Part shown: piece after piece, positions 32,461-33,346 of the stretch
Position numbering within the stretch: the first letter of the stretch is position 1
Layout: each line of letters starts with the position of its first letter
DNA from: JBKEDH01 sp047975295
Lineage (GTDB): Bacteria; Bacteroidota; Bacteroidia; Flavobacteriales; Flavobacteriaceae
Direction: 5' to 3'
DNA length: 33,346 bases
NCBI GenBank assembly: GCA_047975295.1
Contig: JBKEDH010000041.1
Location: 1 to 33,346, forward strand
Notes under the pieces: model-generated
The model's input: only the letters and a program-made list of their open reading frames with translations
What the model was told of the DNA's origin: nothing
Database searches by the model: none
Made by a program: the position numbers and the translations under genes

Positions 32461-33346
32461 TTGAAGCAAAATTTTTACCATACCATCACTACAAAGAACA
32501 TGGTGTTAGATAGTTATAAAACATTATCTTTTATCCATAATAATACTTGTATTTATAGAGACGATAGCAATTATAAAGAAAACAAAGGCATCAATATTTC
32601 ACTATTTCCCAATTACTTAAAACCCGAATTTAAAGACAGCTTAAAAGTTGTAACCATTCCACAGAAAAAAATTACGGGCTATTCTATTTTAATCGATCCT
32701 GAAAAGGATAAGGATATTGAAACCAAACTAAGAATAGATTATAAAAAAAGTTTCAGGAATAATGTTTTAAGGTTGTTAAACCGATTTGAAAGCTGTTTTA
32801 ATGTAAAATATCGCATGTTTTTTGGTTCTATTGAGAAAGATGAATACGACTACTTAATGCAGTCTCTATACACCATGCTTACCAACAGGTTTAACCAACG
32901 TAACGAAACCAATAAGGTTTTAAAGAATTGGAAGCACTATTTAAACACTACTTTTAATTTTATAAACAACCAAAAAGCATCTATTTTTGTAATATATGCC
33001 GGTAATTCTCCTGTACATATTTGTATCAACCATCATTTTAACGATATATTGTTTGTGTCCATCCCATCATACGACATAGATTATGCAAAATTTGGGTTTG
33101 GTAATATTTCGTTTTACAAACTTTTGGAATGGAGCATAGCCAATAATTATAAAGTGATGGATATGGCACAAGGCTATTTGGAGTACAAAAGAAGATGGAG
33201 CAACAATATATATGGTTTTAATCATCATATTATTTATCCTAAGGGTAATTTCATTGCTAAATCTACTTCATTATTAGAGATAACAAAATTAAAATTCAAG
33301 AATTTTTTAAAGACAAAGAATTTCGACACATTTATTGATAAAATAA
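32461..33346 (+). CDS. GNAT/FemAB-like protein, array member 5 (runs off window)
   Basis: A frame open to the right edge encodes the same blocks: LFPNYLKPEF, RFESCFNVKYRMFFGSIEKD, TNRFNQR, FVIYAGNSPVHICINHHF, YDIDYAKFGFGNISFYKLLE and MDMAQGYLEYKRRW. With TTG 32461 as start, the distance to FPNYL (48 residues) equals that of members 3 and 4 (50-54); ATG 32500 would shorten it to 35. The start is therefore uncertain. The C-terminal module is outside the window. Confidence 0.8.
   Translation, partial: MKQNFYHTITTKNMVLDSYKTLSFIHNNTCIYRDDSNYKENKGINISLFPNYLKPEFKDSLKVVTIPQKKITGYSILIDPEKDKDIETKLRIDYKKSFRNNVLRLLNRFESCFNVKYRMFFGSIEKDEYDYLMQSLYTMLTNRFNQRNETNKVLKNWKHYLNTTFNFINNQKASIFVIYAGNSPVHICINHHFNDILFVSIPSYDIDYAKFGFGNISFYKLLEWSIANNYKVMDMAQGYLEYKRRWSNNIYGFNHHIIYPKGNFIAKSTSLLEITKLKFKNFLKTKNFDTFIDKI

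Overview
The window looks like a chromosomal piece of a member of the Flavobacteriaceae (Bacteroidetes). The DNA is AT-rich. Two RNA genes have clean Bacteroidetes promoters (TTG, 19 nt, TAnnTTTG), and the gene content is flavobacterial: short pirin and YceI genes, a YbiT-like ABC-F with one degenerate ATP site, a HYC_CC_PP protein, and FKBP lipoproteins with Asp-rich repeats.

Layout. 1-8.5 kb is ordinary core genome: the 5' part of a glutaminyl-peptide cyclotransferase (minus), the SRP RNA, an SDR oxidoreductase, a thioredoxin-fold lipoprotein without cysteines (minus), an ABC-F ATPase, tRNA-Lys(TTT) (minus), shikimate kinase, a phosphoribosyltransferase and an S4 RNA-binding protein (both minus), an FKBP lipoprotein, and an outer-membrane beta-barrel protein (minus). 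8.8-19.6 kb is a plus-strand heavy-metal export cluster: a P1B-type ATPase, a small HYC_CC_PP protein, a CusA/CzcA-type RND pump split by a +1 frameshift, a four-helix-bundle (S23/IVP) protein, a TolC-like outer-membrane factor, a CusB-type adaptor and an HMA-domain lipoprotein. This cluster holds several families of short interspersed repeats, and some of them lie inside reading frames. 19.8-22.7 kb is a minus-strand five-gene operon (116-aa protein, pirin, short GNAT, small CxxC protein, second pirin). It is followed by a MITE and yceI (minus).

23.8-33.3 kb is a surface-glycan type locus: a GT4 glycosyltransferase, a PglC-type phosphoglycosyl transferase, and a PglD-type acetyltransferase joined in one broken frame to a FemAB/GNAT-like domain. 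After these come at least five consecutive diverged paralogs of a roughly 390-aa GNAT/FemAB-like protein, and the last runs off the window. Two 148/149-bp MITE copies in inverted orientation bracket 22.8-28.8 kb.

The most interesting signals are the tandem GNAT/FemAB-like array with its own C-terminal module, the S23/IVP gene flanked by inverted repeats inside the metal cluster, a signal peptide apparently built from interspersed repeat DNA, and an identical 24-bp element upstream of both yceI and the pirin operon. Functions come from recognised motifs and family knowledge. No database search was run.
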